Part shown: in pieces, positions 25,134 through 34,318 of the stretch
Position numbering within the stretch: the first letter of the stretch is position 1
Layout of the letters: every line of letters begins with the position of its first letter
Assembly (NCBI RefSeq): GCF_005796185.1
Contig: NZ_VAHM01000018.1
Location: 23,903 to 87,902, forward strand
Source: Pseudarthrobacter sp. NamB4
Lineage (GTDB): Bacteria > Actinomycetota > Actinomycetes > Actinomycetales > Micrococcaceae
Direction of reading: 5' to 3'
DNA: 64,000 bases
Translations under genes and position numbers: made by a program
The notes under the pieces: generated by a model
The model's database searches: none
Told to the model about the DNA's origin: nothing
The model's input: only the letters and a program-made list of their open reading frames with translations

Positions 25134-25648
25134 CTTCCGCCTCCGTCCGGACGTGGGGCAACGTTCGCAGAGCCCGGTTTTTCTTCTTCGACTGCGGCTT
25201 CCGCAGGCATTTCGCGGCCGCCGGCCATGACGGTGACCGGGAACTCGGACGTCTCGGCGGGGATCACGGCGTCATCCTCAGCATCGAAGCTCGGAGTTTC
25301 CGCCACCCGGAGGTCTTCGATGTCAGCCTGGATCTCATCGCGCCGCGCCAACACCCAGGTGCGGTAGATGATGCCGAGCATAAAGGCGGTCACGGCGAAG
25401 GAGATGACGATGGACGTCAGGATCAGTGCCTGTGGGAGGGGATCGTTGTAGTCCCCCGCAGCGGGGTCCTTCGAATACAGCGGGGCCAGCCCGGCGTACC
25501 CGCCGGTGGCAAGGATCAGCAGGTTGGTGGCATTGGCCAGCAGCATTAGGCCCAGCAGGACCCGGGTCAGGCTGCGTTCCAGGATCAGGTAGATGCCGCA
25601 CGCGTACAGCGCCCCCATCACGATCAGCAGTGTCAGGTTCACGCTCAT
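25130..25648 (-). CDS. mrpC: Na+/H+ antiporter subunit C
   Basis: 172 residues. The first 110 make three helices, with GIYLILERSLTRVLLGLMLL and ATNLLILATGG typical of MrpC/NuoK proteins. The remaining 60 residues are a hydrophilic, acidic C-terminal extension not needed in the shorter bacillal proteins. Overlaps mrpD and mrpA by 4 bases. Confidence 0.93.
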   Translation of the reverse strand: MSVNLTLLIVMGALYACGIYLILERSLTRVLLGLMLLANATNLLILATGGYAGLAPLYSKDPAAGDYNDPLPQALILTSIVISFAVTAFMLGIIYRTWVLARRDEIQADIEDLRVAETPSFDAEDDAVIPAETSEFPVTVMAGGREMPAEAAVEEEKPGSANVAPRPDGGGR

Positions 25649-28600
25649 GCTTGCCCGCCCTTTGCGGTGGTCCCGGCTGTGCTGCCGCTGAAATCCTGTC
25701 CTTTGGCTGCAGAGGCGGGGAATGAATCAAGTACAGATTCCTGCTGCCCGGCCGGTCCCTCGCCGTGCTCGGCGGCCGACCGCTCTTCAACGTGTTCGTC
25801 GATCTCGGCCCCGAGGCTCCGCAGGACATCCAGCACCAGGCCCACCACCACGATGTACACGCCGATATCGAAGATGGTGGAGGTGACGAACTTGATGTCC
25901 CCGAACACCGGAAGCCAGAGTTCGATGATGGCCGTCTGGAACACCTGGCCACCCAGCAGCAGCGGCACCACCCCGGACGCTGCCGCAACGGCCAGCCCGA
26001 TCCCCAGTAGAGTCCCGGCGCTCACCGGGGTAGCCTCGCTCAGCTCGAACCGCCCGCCCGCGAGGTAGCGGATGGTCAATGCGAGGCCTGCGGTGAGGCC
26101 GCCGGCGAAGCCGCCGCCTGGGAGGTTATGGCCAGCCAGCAGAAGGTAGAGCGAGAAGATGATCATGGAGTGGAAGACCAGCCGGGTGACCACCTCAAAA
26201 ATGATGGACCGGCGTTCCGGGGCCAAGGTGCGGCCTGCCACGATCCAGGCGTCCCGGGCCGCAGCGGCGAACTTCCGGCTGACGGCCAGTGCGGCGGCAT
26301 CACGGGAACCGGGATTGGCCAAACGGTAGCGGCCCACCGTTCCCTCCGCCACCGTGGCGGCATTCTTGATCCGGTCGCCGCGTCCGCGGATGAAGATCAG
26401 GCTCGCAACGCCGGTGGCTGCGAGGGCCAGGACCGTGATCTCGCCGAACGTGTCCCATGCCCGGATGTCCACGAGCGTCACGTTGACGATGTTGAGTCCG
26501 CCGCCGCCCTCGTAGGCGAGGCGCGGGAACTCGAGGGAGACCGGTATGGCGGTCCGGGCACCCATCGCGTAGATCGCGGCGAACACCATGGTGACGCCGA
26601 AGCTGAGGCCGATGATCACGCGGACTACCCGGTATTTGCCGCCGGTGCGGTCGCGGAGTTCGGGCGGCAGGCTCCGCAGCGCCAGGACGAAAGCCACCAG
26701 GATGATGGTCTCCACCAGCATCTGCGTCAGCGCGAGGTCCGGGGCGCCCTGCAGCGCAAACATCAGGGCGATGCCGTATCCGGTAACTGAGACCATCAGG
26801 ACCGCAAGGAACCGCTTGTTGGCCTTGACGGCCGCCAGCGCGCCGATCACGATTGCCGCACCCACCACCAGCTGGAGCGGGGAATTGGGGTCCACCAGGT
26901 AGATGCCGTCCGGCAGTGGTTTGCCGGCCAGCAGGATGGCGGACAGGGGAAGAATGAAAGCGACACTCAGGATGACGGCGAGGTAGTAATACAGGGAACC
27001 GCGCTGGGTGCGGCCCGTAATCCACACCGCCACGTCATCAAGCGCACCGATGGTGTACTGGTACGCCTTGTCCCCGTCCACCCACGGCGGCACCAGGGAC
27101 TGCACCCGTGAAACGGCGTCGCGGCCAAAGTACATGGCCAGGCCCAGCGCGAAGGTGAGGGCGGTCAACCCCAGGGCAGGAGTGAAGCCATGCCACAGCG
27201 CAAGGTGGCCGGCCTGGTCAGCGGGCGTGCCGGCGTCGGAATCGGTGGAGGCAAACAAGGCGGCGTACGGCTGGATCCACCCGTCCACGGGAACTGGCCA
27301 CACGCCGTAGATGATGGTCAGGAGGCTCAGGACGGCGGGCGCGGCGAGGAAGGAGGGCCTGATGGCCCTGAAGGGCGTGCGCTCCACGCCGGGTTTGACC
27401 GCGAAAGCACCCCACATGAAGCGGGCACTGTAGGCAAAGGTGAGGACGGAGCCAATGACGATCCCGGCAAGCACCACCGTTCCCCGCGATCCTGCCGCAG
27501 GGTCCGCCGCATGGTGGACGAACGCCTCCAGCACCGATTCCTTGGCCACGAAGCCGCCGAGCAGGGGTACGCCCGCCATGGAGGCGGCCCCGATGCCCGC
27601 CACGACGCCCAGGGCCCGGGACGACCTGAAGACGCCGGAGAGCTTGCGGACATCGCGTGTCCCTGACTGGTGGTCGATGATGCCCACCACCAGGAACAGG
27701 CTGGCCTTGAACAGTCCGTGGGCCAGGAGCATCGCCAGGCCGGCGAGCGCCGCATCGGGGGTGCCCAGGCCCACCACCATGGTGAGGAAACCAAGCTGGC
27801 TGACGGTGCCGTAGGCCAGGATGAGCTTGATGTCAGTCTGCCGCAGTGCCCGGTAGCCGCCCACCAGCATGGTGGCGAGGCCGAGCCCCAGCACCACCGG
27901 CTGCCAGTAGGCCGCCTCGGAGAAACCTGGAGCGAGCCTCGCCACGAGGTAGATCCCGGCCTTGACCATCGCGGCGGCGTGCAGGTAGGCACTGACGGGG
28001 GTAGGGGCCGCCATGGCGCCGGGGAGCCAGAAGTGGAACGGGACCAGGGCGGACTTGGTGATGGCGCCCACCAGGATGAGGACGACGGCGGCACCCACCG
28101 CTGGCCCCGTGGCTCCGTCAACCAGGGCGGGCGCCTGCTCCAGGATGGCGGAAATGCGGTAGGTTCGTGCGGCGTGGCCCAGCATGATGAGCCCCACGAG
28201 CATCGCAAGCCCGCCGGCGGTGGTGACCATGAGCGCCTGAAGCGCGGAGCGCCGTGCCGCCAGCCGGGTCCGCGCGTACCCGATCAGGAGGTAGGACAGG
28301 ATGGTGGTGAGTTCCCAGAAGATGAACAGCAGCAGCAGGTCATCCGCCACCACCAGTCCGAACATGGCGCCGGCAAAGGCCAGCAGCTGGGCACCGAAAC
28401 CGCCGAGGTCCTGGTCTCTTTTCTTGAAGTACCTGGCGCAATAGACCAGCACCAGGGCACCGACCCCAAGCACCAGCAGCGACATGACCCAGGCCAGGGC
28501 GTCCATCCGGAAGGCGAACTCAAGCTGGAGGCCCGGGATCCACGGGACCACCTCTTCAACGGCACCCTGCTCCGAGTAGACCGGACCATGCTGGAACAGC

Positions 28601-28728
28601 AGCCAGGCAAAGGAGGCGGCGGGAACAGCAGCGAGCGCGTAGAAGGCGTTCCGGCCCCAGGCCCTGAAGAGGAAAGGCGCCAGGGCAGCCACCGAAAAGT
28701 GCACGGCAAGGACTGTAATCACTGGCAT
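25645..28728 (-). CDS. mrpA: Na+/H+ antiporter subunit A, with MrpB-like C-terminus
   Basis: 1027 residues, more than 20 membrane helices. The first 450 residues are the complex I NuoL/M-like channel, with FWELTTILSYLLIGY and ITKSALVPFHFWLPGAMAAPTPVSAYLHAA quoted in parts; SALVPFHFWLPGAMAAP carries the key residues. The middle is the MrpA-specific extension, including GAPDLALTQMLVETIILVAF. From about residue 840 an MrpB-like region (LAGHNLPGGGFAGGLTAG) is fused, so no separate mrpB gene is present. First gene of the operon, read divergently from the UMF1 transporter. It gives tolerance to sodium and alkaline stress. Confidence 0.95.
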   Translation of the reverse strand: MPVITVLAVHFSVAALAPFLFRAWGRNAFYALAAVPAASFAWLLFQHGPVYSEQGAVEEVVPWIPGLQLEFAFRMDALAWVMSLLVLGVGALVLVYCARYFKKRDQDLGGFGAQLLAFAGAMFGLVVADDLLLLFIFWELTTILSYLLIGYARTRLAARRSALQALMVTTAGGLAMLVGLIMLGHAARTYRISAILEQAPALVDGATGPAVGAAVVLILVGAITKSALVPFHFWLPGAMAAPTPVSAYLHAAAMVKAGIYLVARLAPGFSEAAYWQPVVLGLGLATMLVGGYRALRQTDIKLILAYGTVSQLGFLTMVVGLGTPDAALAGLAMLLAHGLFKASLFLVVGIIDHQSGTRDVRKLSGVFRSSRALGVVAGIGAASMAGVPLLGGFVAKESVLEAFVHHAADPAAGSRGTVVLAGIVIGSVLTFAYSARFMWGAFAVKPGVERTPFRAIRPSFLAAPAVLSLLTIIYGVWPVPVDGWIQPYAALFASTDSDAGTPADQAGHLALWHGFTPALGLTALTFALGLAMYFGRDAVSRVQSLVPPWVDGDKAYQYTIGALDDVAVWITGRTQRGSLYYYLAVILSVAFILPLSAILLAGKPLPDGIYLVDPNSPLQLVVGAAIVIGALAAVKANKRFLAVLMVSVTGYGIALMFALQGAPDLALTQMLVETIILVAFVLALRSLPPELRDRTGGKYRVVRVIIGLSFGVTMVFAAIYAMGARTAIPVSLEFPRLAYEGGGGLNIVNVTLVDIRAWDTFGEITVLALAATGVASLIFIRGRGDRIKNAATVAEGTVGRYRLANPGSRDAAALAVSRKFAAAARDAWIVAGRTLAPERRSIIFEVVTRLVFHSMIIFSLYLLLAGHNLPGGGFAGGLTAGLALTIRYLAGGRFELSEATPVSAGTLLGIGLAVAAASGVVPLLLGGQVFQTAIIELWLPVFGDIKFVTSTIFDIGVYIVVVGLVLDVLRSLGAEIDEHVEERSAAEHGEGPAGQQESVLDSFPASAAKGQDFSGSTAGTTAKGGQA

Positions 28729-28916
28729 CTCCGCAGCGTCAGGGTTTCGATTGTCAAAAGTTGGAGCAGGCGGTTCATTCGTTAGGTCCGGGAAGGTTCA
28801 GTTTATCAAGGCTTCTGTATCGCTTCCGCCGCCAATGTTGTATCCTTTCCTGCTTTCCCCGGCCTGACTGGCCCCGGTTCCGCCGGGTGTTCGCCGCCGC
28901 GGATACGATGCTTCCT

Positions 28917-30320
28917 ATGAACAGCGCCAGCGCTCCCGGGGCAACGCAGCCGTCCTCGGAGCTCGAATCCGGGAATCAGGCAACCAGCAAGGGGCGGGTC
29001 CTGGCATGGGCTTCCTGGGACTGGGGCTCGGCTGCCTTCAATGCGGTGATGACGACGTTCGTCTTTACCGTGTACCTCACTTCGAACGCTTTCGGCGCCG
29101 AGGACCAGGCATCGGCAGTCCTCGGCGGCGCCTTGGCTGTTGCCGGCCTTGCCATCGCGCTCCTGGCACCGGTTACGGGTCAGCGCTCGGATGCCGGCGG
29201 CAGGCGAAAGCTGTGGCTGGGAGTCAACACGGCAGCTGTCGCCCTCCTGACGGCACTGTGCTTCTTCGTGTTCCCGCGGCCGGAATTCCTGCTGCTGGGC
29301 GTGTCCCTCATTGCGCTGGGCAACGTGTTCTTCGAATTCGCGGGCGTCAACTACAACGCCATGCTGGCCCAGGTCTCCACGCCGCGGAACATCGGCAAAG
29401 TCAGCGGGTTCGGCTGGGGCGCCGGCTACCTGGGGGGCATCGTTGCCCTGCTGATCGTCCTGCAGCTGTTCGTCCAGCCCAGCATCGAATGGTTCGGCGC
29501 CTCCACAGAGGACAGCCTGAACATCCGGCTGGTGGCCGTGTTCTCAGCCCTGTGGTTTTTCATCTTCGCCCTGCCGGTGCTGTTTGCCGTCCCGGAACTT
29601 CCCAAGGCACCGCAGGCCAAGCGGCTCGGGATCCTGGCCAGCTACGGGCTGCTGGTCCGGCGGATCAAGGCGATTTACGCCACCAGCCCGCACACCATCT
29701 ATTTCCTGCTGGCGAGCGCCGTCTTCCGGGACGGGCTGGCGGCTGTTTTCACGTTCGGCGGAATCATCGCTGCAGGAACCTTCGGGTTTGAGCTGTCCCA
29801 GGTCATCTTCTTCGCCATCTTCGGAAACGTGGTGGCCGCGGTGGGGGCGGTCATCGGCGGCTTCCTGGACGACCGGATCGGCCCCAAGCGGGTGATCATC
29901 GGTTCGCTGGTGGGCCTGCTGATCGCCGGCACGGTCATCCTGGTCCTCGGCAACGGCGACTACGTCTTCCTGGGCATGGCCTGGCCGGGCAGTACCACGT
30001 TCTGGGTCTTCGGACTGTTCCTTTGCCTCTTCGTAGGCCCGGCACAGTCATCGTCCCGGGCGTACCTGGCACGGCTCGCGCCGCACGGCGAGTCAGGAGA
30101 ACTGTTCGGCCTGTACGCCACCACCGGCCGCGCAGTCAGCTTCCTGGCACCGGCCCTCTTTACCCTCAGCATCACCCTGGCCACGCCCTTCGTGGCACCC
30201 GGTGAAGCACAGCGCTGGGGCATCCTGGGCATCATGGTGGTCCTCCTCGCCGGCCTGCTGGTCCTGCTGCCGGTGAAATCGCCTGGCCAGGCTCCCATTG
30301 CGGTGGTTCCCGCGGCTTGA
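28917..30320 (+). CDS. UMF1/Atg22-type MFS transporter
   Basis: 467 residues from ATG 28917 (MNSASAP); ATG 28908 is three codons upstream and equally possible, and no ribosome-binding site decides. Twelve helices. The start of the membrane part, RVLAWASWDWGSAAFNAVMTTF, is the W-D-x-G/A-x-S/A-x-(F/Y)-N signature of the UMF1 group related to vacuolar Atg22 exporters. FEFAGVNYNAMLAQVSTPRN and GKVSGFGWGAGYLGG are also typical. Members export amino acids or unknown solutes. No regulatory partner is adjacent. Confidence 0.85.
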   Translation: MNSASAPGATQPSSELESGNQATSKGRVLAWASWDWGSAAFNAVMTTFVFTVYLTSNAFGAEDQASAVLGGALAVAGLAIALLAPVTGQRSDAGGRRKLWLGVNTAAVALLTALCFFVFPRPEFLLLGVSLIALGNVFFEFAGVNYNAMLAQVSTPRNIGKVSGFGWGAGYLGGIVALLIVLQLFVQPSIEWFGASTEDSLNIRLVAVFSALWFFIFALPVLFAVPELPKAPQAKRLGILASYGLLVRRIKAIYATSPHTIYFLLASAVFRDGLAAVFTFGGIIAAGTFGFELSQVIFFAIFGNVVAAVGAVIGGFLDDRIGPKRVIIGSLVGLLIAGTVILVLGNGDYVFLGMAWPGSTTFWVFGLFLCLFVGPAQSSSRAYLARLAPHGESGELFGLYATTGRAVSFLAPALFTLSITLATPFVAPGEAQRWGILGIMVVLLAGLLVLLPVKSPGQAPIAVVPAA

Positions 30321-30341
30321 GCGGCCGCAGGCTTTTGGGGT

Positions 30342-30409
30342 TGAAACGCTTTTTCATGCGGCGGGTTTCCTCTACCCCCTTGACCGCCTTTTGTTATCGA
30401 TCACATAAT
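30342..30409 (+). promoter_or_regulatory. Promoter with two LacI-type operator candidates
   Basis: A sigma-70-like promoter: -35 TTGACC at 30380-30385, an 18-base spacer and -10 CATAAT at 30404-30409. Overlapping the -10 is TGTTAT-CG-ATCACA (30392-30405), nearly symmetric around a central CG as in LacI-family operators. Upstream is TGAAA-CGCTT-TTTCA (30342-30356). Both precede an operon whose fourth gene is a LacI regulator, so autoregulation is likely. Confidence 0.65.
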
Positions 30410-30466
30410 GGAGCAGTCAGAGAATGAATCCTTTCAAAAAGTCTCAACGATGAGGAGTACCAACCC

Positions 30467-31567
30467 ATGGGCCAGTCCTTGAAACGTCCCCGCGCGGGGA
30501 TTATCGGCACGGGCGGCATAGCCCATGCTCATGCAGAGGCACTGAAGCTTGCAGGGGCGGAACTGGTGGTTGCCGTGGATATCGACCTCGGCCGGGCCGC
30601 CGCGTTCGCCGGGAAAACGGGATTCGCCGGCACCGCTCCCAGCCTGGCCGCAGCCGCCGAAGCGGGACTGGACCTGGTCGCTGTCTGCACGCCGCCGTCG
30701 TCGCATGCCCCGCTGGCCCTGGAAGCACTCGCACTCGGCCTGAACGTGGTGCTGGAGAAGCCACCGGCGCTGTCACTGCGGCAGCTGCAGGAGCTCCAGG
30801 AAGCCGAGCGCACCACCGGGAAACGCGTCAGCTGCATTTTCCAGCACCGCTTCGGCACGGGTGCAGGCAAGCTGGCGGAGCTGCAGAAGTCCGGGGCCCT
30901 GGGCAATCCGCTGACGGGCTTCTGCAATACGCTGTGGTTCCGGAACCAGGAGTATTTTGACGTACCGTGGCGCGGCCAGTGGGACATCGAAGGCGGCGGA
31001 CCCACCATGGGGCACGGCATCCACCAGTTCGACCTCCTCCTCCATCTGTGGGGTCCGTGGCAGGAGGTGACGGCCTTCGCAGGGAGGCTCGCCCGCCGCA
31101 CGGAAACGGAGGACGTCTCCACTGCGATCGTCCGGTTCGAATCCGGAGCCCTCAGCACCGTCATAAACTCCGTCATTTCGCCCCGGGAAACCTCCCAGCT
31201 CCGCTTCGACTACGAGCACGCCACCGTGGAACTGGAGCATCTCTACGGATATGACGGGTCACACTGGAGCTTCACCCCCGCGCCCGGCCAGGAGCACCTG
31301 GCGGACCTGTGGGCGGACGGCCGGGCGGACGCGCCCAGTGGCCACCCCGCACAGTACCAACGGATCATCGAGGCCGTCAGCTCCGGAACGGTGCCGCCGG
31401 TCACGCTGGCAGACGCCTACCCCACCATGGAACTCGCCGCCGCAATGTACGCCTCCGCCATCACAGGAAAAACCGTACGCCGCGGCGAAATCACCGAAGG
31501 AAACCCGTTCTTTGACCGTGCCGACGGCCGGCTGGAACCATGGAAACTGGAAACGAGCCACGCATGA
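30467..31567 (+). CDS. Gfo/Idh/MocA family oxidoreductase
   Basis: 366 residues. The N-terminal Rossmann part has GIIGTGGIAHAHAEAL for NAD(P) binding, then VCTPPSSHAPLALEALALG and LNVVLEKPPALS, where EKP carries the family's conserved lysine. After residue 130 comes the beta-sheet substrate domain, with MGHGIHQFDLLLHLWG carrying the conserved His and Asp. These enzymes oxidise or reduce sugars and cyclitols. ATG is preceded by GAGGAG. First gene of a unit with a PmoA-family protein, a cupin and a LacI repressor. Confidence 0.92.
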   Translation: MGQSLKRPRAGIIGTGGIAHAHAEALKLAGAELVVAVDIDLGRAAAFAGKTGFAGTAPSLAAAAEAGLDLVAVCTPPSSHAPLALEALALGLNVVLEKPPALSLRQLQELQEAERTTGKRVSCIFQHRFGTGAGKLAELQKSGALGNPLTGFCNTLWFRNQEYFDVPWRGQWDIEGGGPTMGHGIHQFDLLLHLWGPWQEVTAFAGRLARRTETEDVSTAIVRFESGALSTVINSVISPRETSQLRFDYEHATVELEHLYGYDGSHWSFTPAPGQEHLADLWADGRADAPSGHPAQYQRIIEAVSSGTVPPVTLADAYPTMELAAAMYASAITGKTVRRGEITEGNPFFDRADGRLEPWKLETSHA

Positions 31568-32535
31568 GCGCCACCCCCGGAACAACTGCTGCCGAAGCCC
31601 CCGCAAACCAGCTCACCTGGACGGACGATGGAGCCGCCGTCGTGATTTTCCTTGACGGCGTGGACGTACTCACCTACACCTACGCTGCCGACGATCCCCA
31701 GGAGGAATCGCCCAGGCCGTATTTCCACCCCGTCCGCACCAGGTCCGGCGATCTGGTCAGCGCCTATCGCCCGCACGACCATGTGTGGCATAAGGGCATC
31801 GCCTGGTCCCTGCCGCACCTGGGTGCGGACAACTTCTGGGGCGGCCCCAGCTACCGGCGCGGCCAGGGCTACCAGTGGCTGCCAAACAACGGCGCCATGC
31901 GGCACCGCGAGATCATTGAGGCAACGCACGACGGCGGCGCGTTCGCTTTTGCCCACACGCTGCGGTGGATCACCCACCAGGGGTCGCTCGTGGTCGAGGA
32001 GGAGCGGTCCTTCCAGGTTGTGCCGGGGACGGACGGCAGCTACACCCTAGTCTTTGCGACTGAGATGACCAACGTCTCCGGCGAAGAAATCCATATTGGC
32101 TCCCCCACCACCGAGGGGCGGGACAATGCCGGATACGGGGGGCTGTTCTGGCGCGGGCCGCGGTCCTTCGCCGGCGGGACCATCATCGGGCCCGGCGGCG
32201 CTGCGGGCGAGGAACTCCGCGGCCAGCGGGCGCCATGGCTGTCCTTCGTGGGGCAGCATGACGAAAACTGCCGTTTCTCCACCGTGGTCATGGTGGACGA
32301 TCCGGGGAGTGCCCACCCGGAACCCGAGTGGTTCGCCCGCTCCGATCCGTTTGCCTGCATGGGCCCTGCTCCCTTCTTCAGCCAGGAAGTCCTGTTCCCG
32401 GCAGGATCAACCCTGCGCTTCCGCCACGCCGTGGTCGTTGCCGACGGGCAGTCCGACGCAGCGCGGGCTGAAGCCCTGGCCACAGCCGCCCGTGAAGTAC
32501 TGGCCGGCACAGCAGGGCGGCGGGCAAACAGGTGA
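31564..32535 (+). CDS. PmoA-family (DUF6807) protein
   Basis: 323 residues from ATG 31564, chosen because it overlaps the previous stop as ATGA. The frame is open 24 bases further upstream without a better site. Features of the family are YFHPVRTRSGDLVSAYRPHDHVWHKGIAWS, quoted here as the two parts PHDHVWHKGIAW and PVRTRSGD, GGLFWRGPRSF, and a histidine-rich front typical of a beta-sandwich resembling aldose-epimerase-like folds. Despite the family name it is not a methane monooxygenase subunit. It accompanies Gfo/Idh/MocA enzymes in sugar catabolism; the reaction is unknown. Confidence 0.82.
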   Translation: MSATPGTTAAEAPANQLTWTDDGAAVVIFLDGVDVLTYTYAADDPQEESPRPYFHPVRTRSGDLVSAYRPHDHVWHKGIAWSLPHLGADNFWGGPSYRRGQGYQWLPNNGAMRHREIIEATHDGGAFAFAHTLRWITHQGSLVVEEERSFQVVPGTDGSYTLVFATEMTNVSGEEIHIGSPTTEGRDNAGYGGLFWRGPRSFAGGTIIGPGGAAGEELRGQRAPWLSFVGQHDENCRFSTVVMVDDPGSAHPEPEWFARSDPFACMGPAPFFSQEVLFPAGSTLRFRHAVVVADGQSDAARAEALATAAREVLAGTAGRRANR

Positions 32536-33266
32536 ACCGCACTGCCTCAGTTCCAGGTTTTCCGGGCGGCACTGCTGTCAGCGGACTGCGGGTCTACGAC
32601 TGGGAGTCCGACGACGGGCTGTGCGGGGGTTCGCCGCACCTGCACACGGTGTCTTCCGAGGCCTACCTGGTCACGGCCGGCAGGGGCGAGGTGCACACCC
32701 TTTCCATGGCAGGCGCCGAGGAACACAGCCTGGCGGCCGGAGCCCTGCTCTGGTTCAGCCCCGGCACCGTTCACCGACTGGTGAACACGGAGGCCCTGGC
32801 CCTGACCGTCATCATGTCCAACGCTGGGCTGCCCGAGGCCGGAGACGCGGTCCTGACATTTCCCCGCCACATCCTGCAGGACCCGGACCTGTACGCGGAG
32901 CATGCTGTCCTGCCACGCGATGTGGAGGAGCCCGCTGTGTCCGCGGCCGCCCGCCGTCGGCGTGACCTTGCCCTGGAGGGATACTCCGAACTGCATACGT
33001 CAGTGCTCCGGAATGGCCCTGGTGCCCTGACGGAGTTCCACCACGTCGCGGCCCGTCTGGTCCGGCCCCGCGTGGAACGCTGGAAGGAACTGTGGGAAGC
33101 GAACGTCCTGGCCCAGGTCAAGGCGACCGGGCAGGCACTGGAGGAGCTGGCCGAGGGATCAGCTGCATCCTTGGCGGGCGCAGCCGTTGCACGCGGCGGC
33201 CGGCGGACCGGCGAGGGGTACGGAATGTGCGGCCGCCTCACCACCTGGGAGGACGCGCGGCTGTGA
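32532..33266 (+). CDS. Cupin-domain protein
   Basis: 244 residues, GTG start overlapping the previous gene by 4 bases. Residues 30-100 form a cupin barrel: GSPHLHTVSSEAYLVTAGRGEVH has the His-His-Glu metal set, and WFSPGTVHRLVN the second motif with its His. The C-terminal half is helical (VRPRVERWKELWEANVLAQV) and not part of the barrel. It could be a sugar isomerase or a sensing protein. Fused helical tails of this kind are not something I can assign. Confidence 0.82.
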   Translation: MNRTASVPGFPGGTAVSGLRVYDWESDDGLCGGSPHLHTVSSEAYLVTAGRGEVHTLSMAGAEEHSLAAGALLWFSPGTVHRLVNTEALALTVIMSNAGLPEAGDAVLTFPRHILQDPDLYAEHAVLPRDVEEPAVSAAARRRRDLALEGYSELHTSVLRNGPGALTEFHHVAARLVRPRVERWKELWEANVLAQVKATGQALEELAEGSAASLAGAAVARGGRRTGEGYGMCGRLTTWEDARL

Positions 33267-34318
33267 AACCCCCGCCCGCCGGCGCCGGGCCGGGCCGAGC
33301 AGCCACAATTTACGAAGTCGCCCGGCTCGCGGGGGTCTCGCACCAGACAGTCTCCCGGTACATGGCTGACCCTTCCAAGCTGAAGGCTGCGACGTCAGAG
33401 AAGGTCGAGCGGGCCATGGCGGAACTGAACTACACGCCCAACCTCACGGCCAGATCACTGCGGACCAGGTCCACCTACCGCCTCCTTGCCCTGGTGCCGG
33501 GTGCCTCACCCTACTTTCCGTCCAGGATGCTGACCGGGGCCGCCGCAGCCGCGCAGGACGCAGGGTACCACCTGGACGTCGTCGCCCTTGAGGGCAGCGG
33601 ACCGGACAGGACGGAACGGCTCCGCAGAATTCTCGACGGCGGTCCTTTTGCAGGAGCGCTCTCCTTCGTTCCCCTTGCCGGAACCGATCTCCTGCAGGCG
33701 CAGGAACGGATCCCGGTAGTGGTTGCAGGGGAATATGACGACCAGATGCGCGGCCAGGGCAGGATGTCGGACGGTTCCGCGGCAGGGTCCATCGTGGCGC
33801 ACCTGGCCGCCCTGGGACACCGGCGGATCGCCCACATCGCCGGCCCCCAGGAATGGCCGGCAGCGAGGAACCGCCTGCGGGTCTATCGGCAGGCGGTTCA
33901 GGAGGCCGGGCTGGAGGACGGCGGGGTGGCTGAAGCGGAATGGAACGCAGCTTCCGGCTACGCGGCGGCGCAAACCCTCGTGGCTGACCGCTCCATTACC
34001 GCCATATTCGCCGCCAATGACCAGCTGGCCGTCGGGGCTATCCGTGCCCTCCACGAAGAAGGCCGCAGGGTCCCTGACGACGTGAGCGTGGTGGGATGGG
34101 ACGACCATCCGGAGTCTGCTTTTTTGGTCCCCTCGCTGACCACCGTTCACATGGATCTCGAGGCCCAGGGAAGCCATGCCATGAAGCAGCTGCTCGCGGC
34201 GCTGAAGCCCGGCAGAACCCCTCCGCCGGAACCTGGAACCGCGGGCATGCGGCTGGTCCTGCGGGAATCGTCCGGCCCGGCCCCAAGGGCCCCGGGGCAG
34301 ACTAGTCTGGAAGCATGA
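33263..34318 (+). CDS. LacI-family transcriptional regulator
   Basis: 351 residues from GTG 33263, which overlaps the cupin stop (GTGA). The longer open frame upstream is the cupin gene in another frame. Residues 15-65 are the LacI helix-turn-helix and hinge: ATIYEVARLAGVSHQTVSRY and then the AMAELNYTPNLTARSLRT hinge. The rest is a periplasmic-binding-protein-like effector domain, with ITAIFAANDQLAVGAIRALH and VVGWDDHPES. It probably represses the unit starting at 30467 through the CG-centred sites there. Its stop overlaps the start of the antiporter regulatory subunit by 4 bases. Confidence 0.93.
   Translation: MKPPPAGAGPGRAATIYEVARLAGVSHQTVSRYMADPSKLKAATSEKVERAMAELNYTPNLTARSLRTRSTYRLLALVPGASPYFPSRMLTGAAAAAQDAGYHLDVVALEGSGPDRTERLRRILDGGPFAGALSFVPLAGTDLLQAQERIPVVVAGEYDDQMRGQGRMSDGSAAGSIVAHLAALGHRRIAHIAGPQEWPAARNRLRVYRQAVQEAGLEDGGVAEAEWNAASGYAAAQTLVADRSITAIFAANDQLAVGAIRALHEEGRRVPDDVSVVGWDDHPESAFLVPSLTTVHMDLEAQGSHAMKQLLAALKPGRTPPPEPGTAGMRLVLRESSGPAPRAPGQTSLEA

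Noticed and set aside
33092..33262. Longer N-terminus for the LacI regulator
   Set aside because: It overlaps the cupin gene; LacI proteins begin a few residues before the helix-turn-helix, matching GTG 33263.
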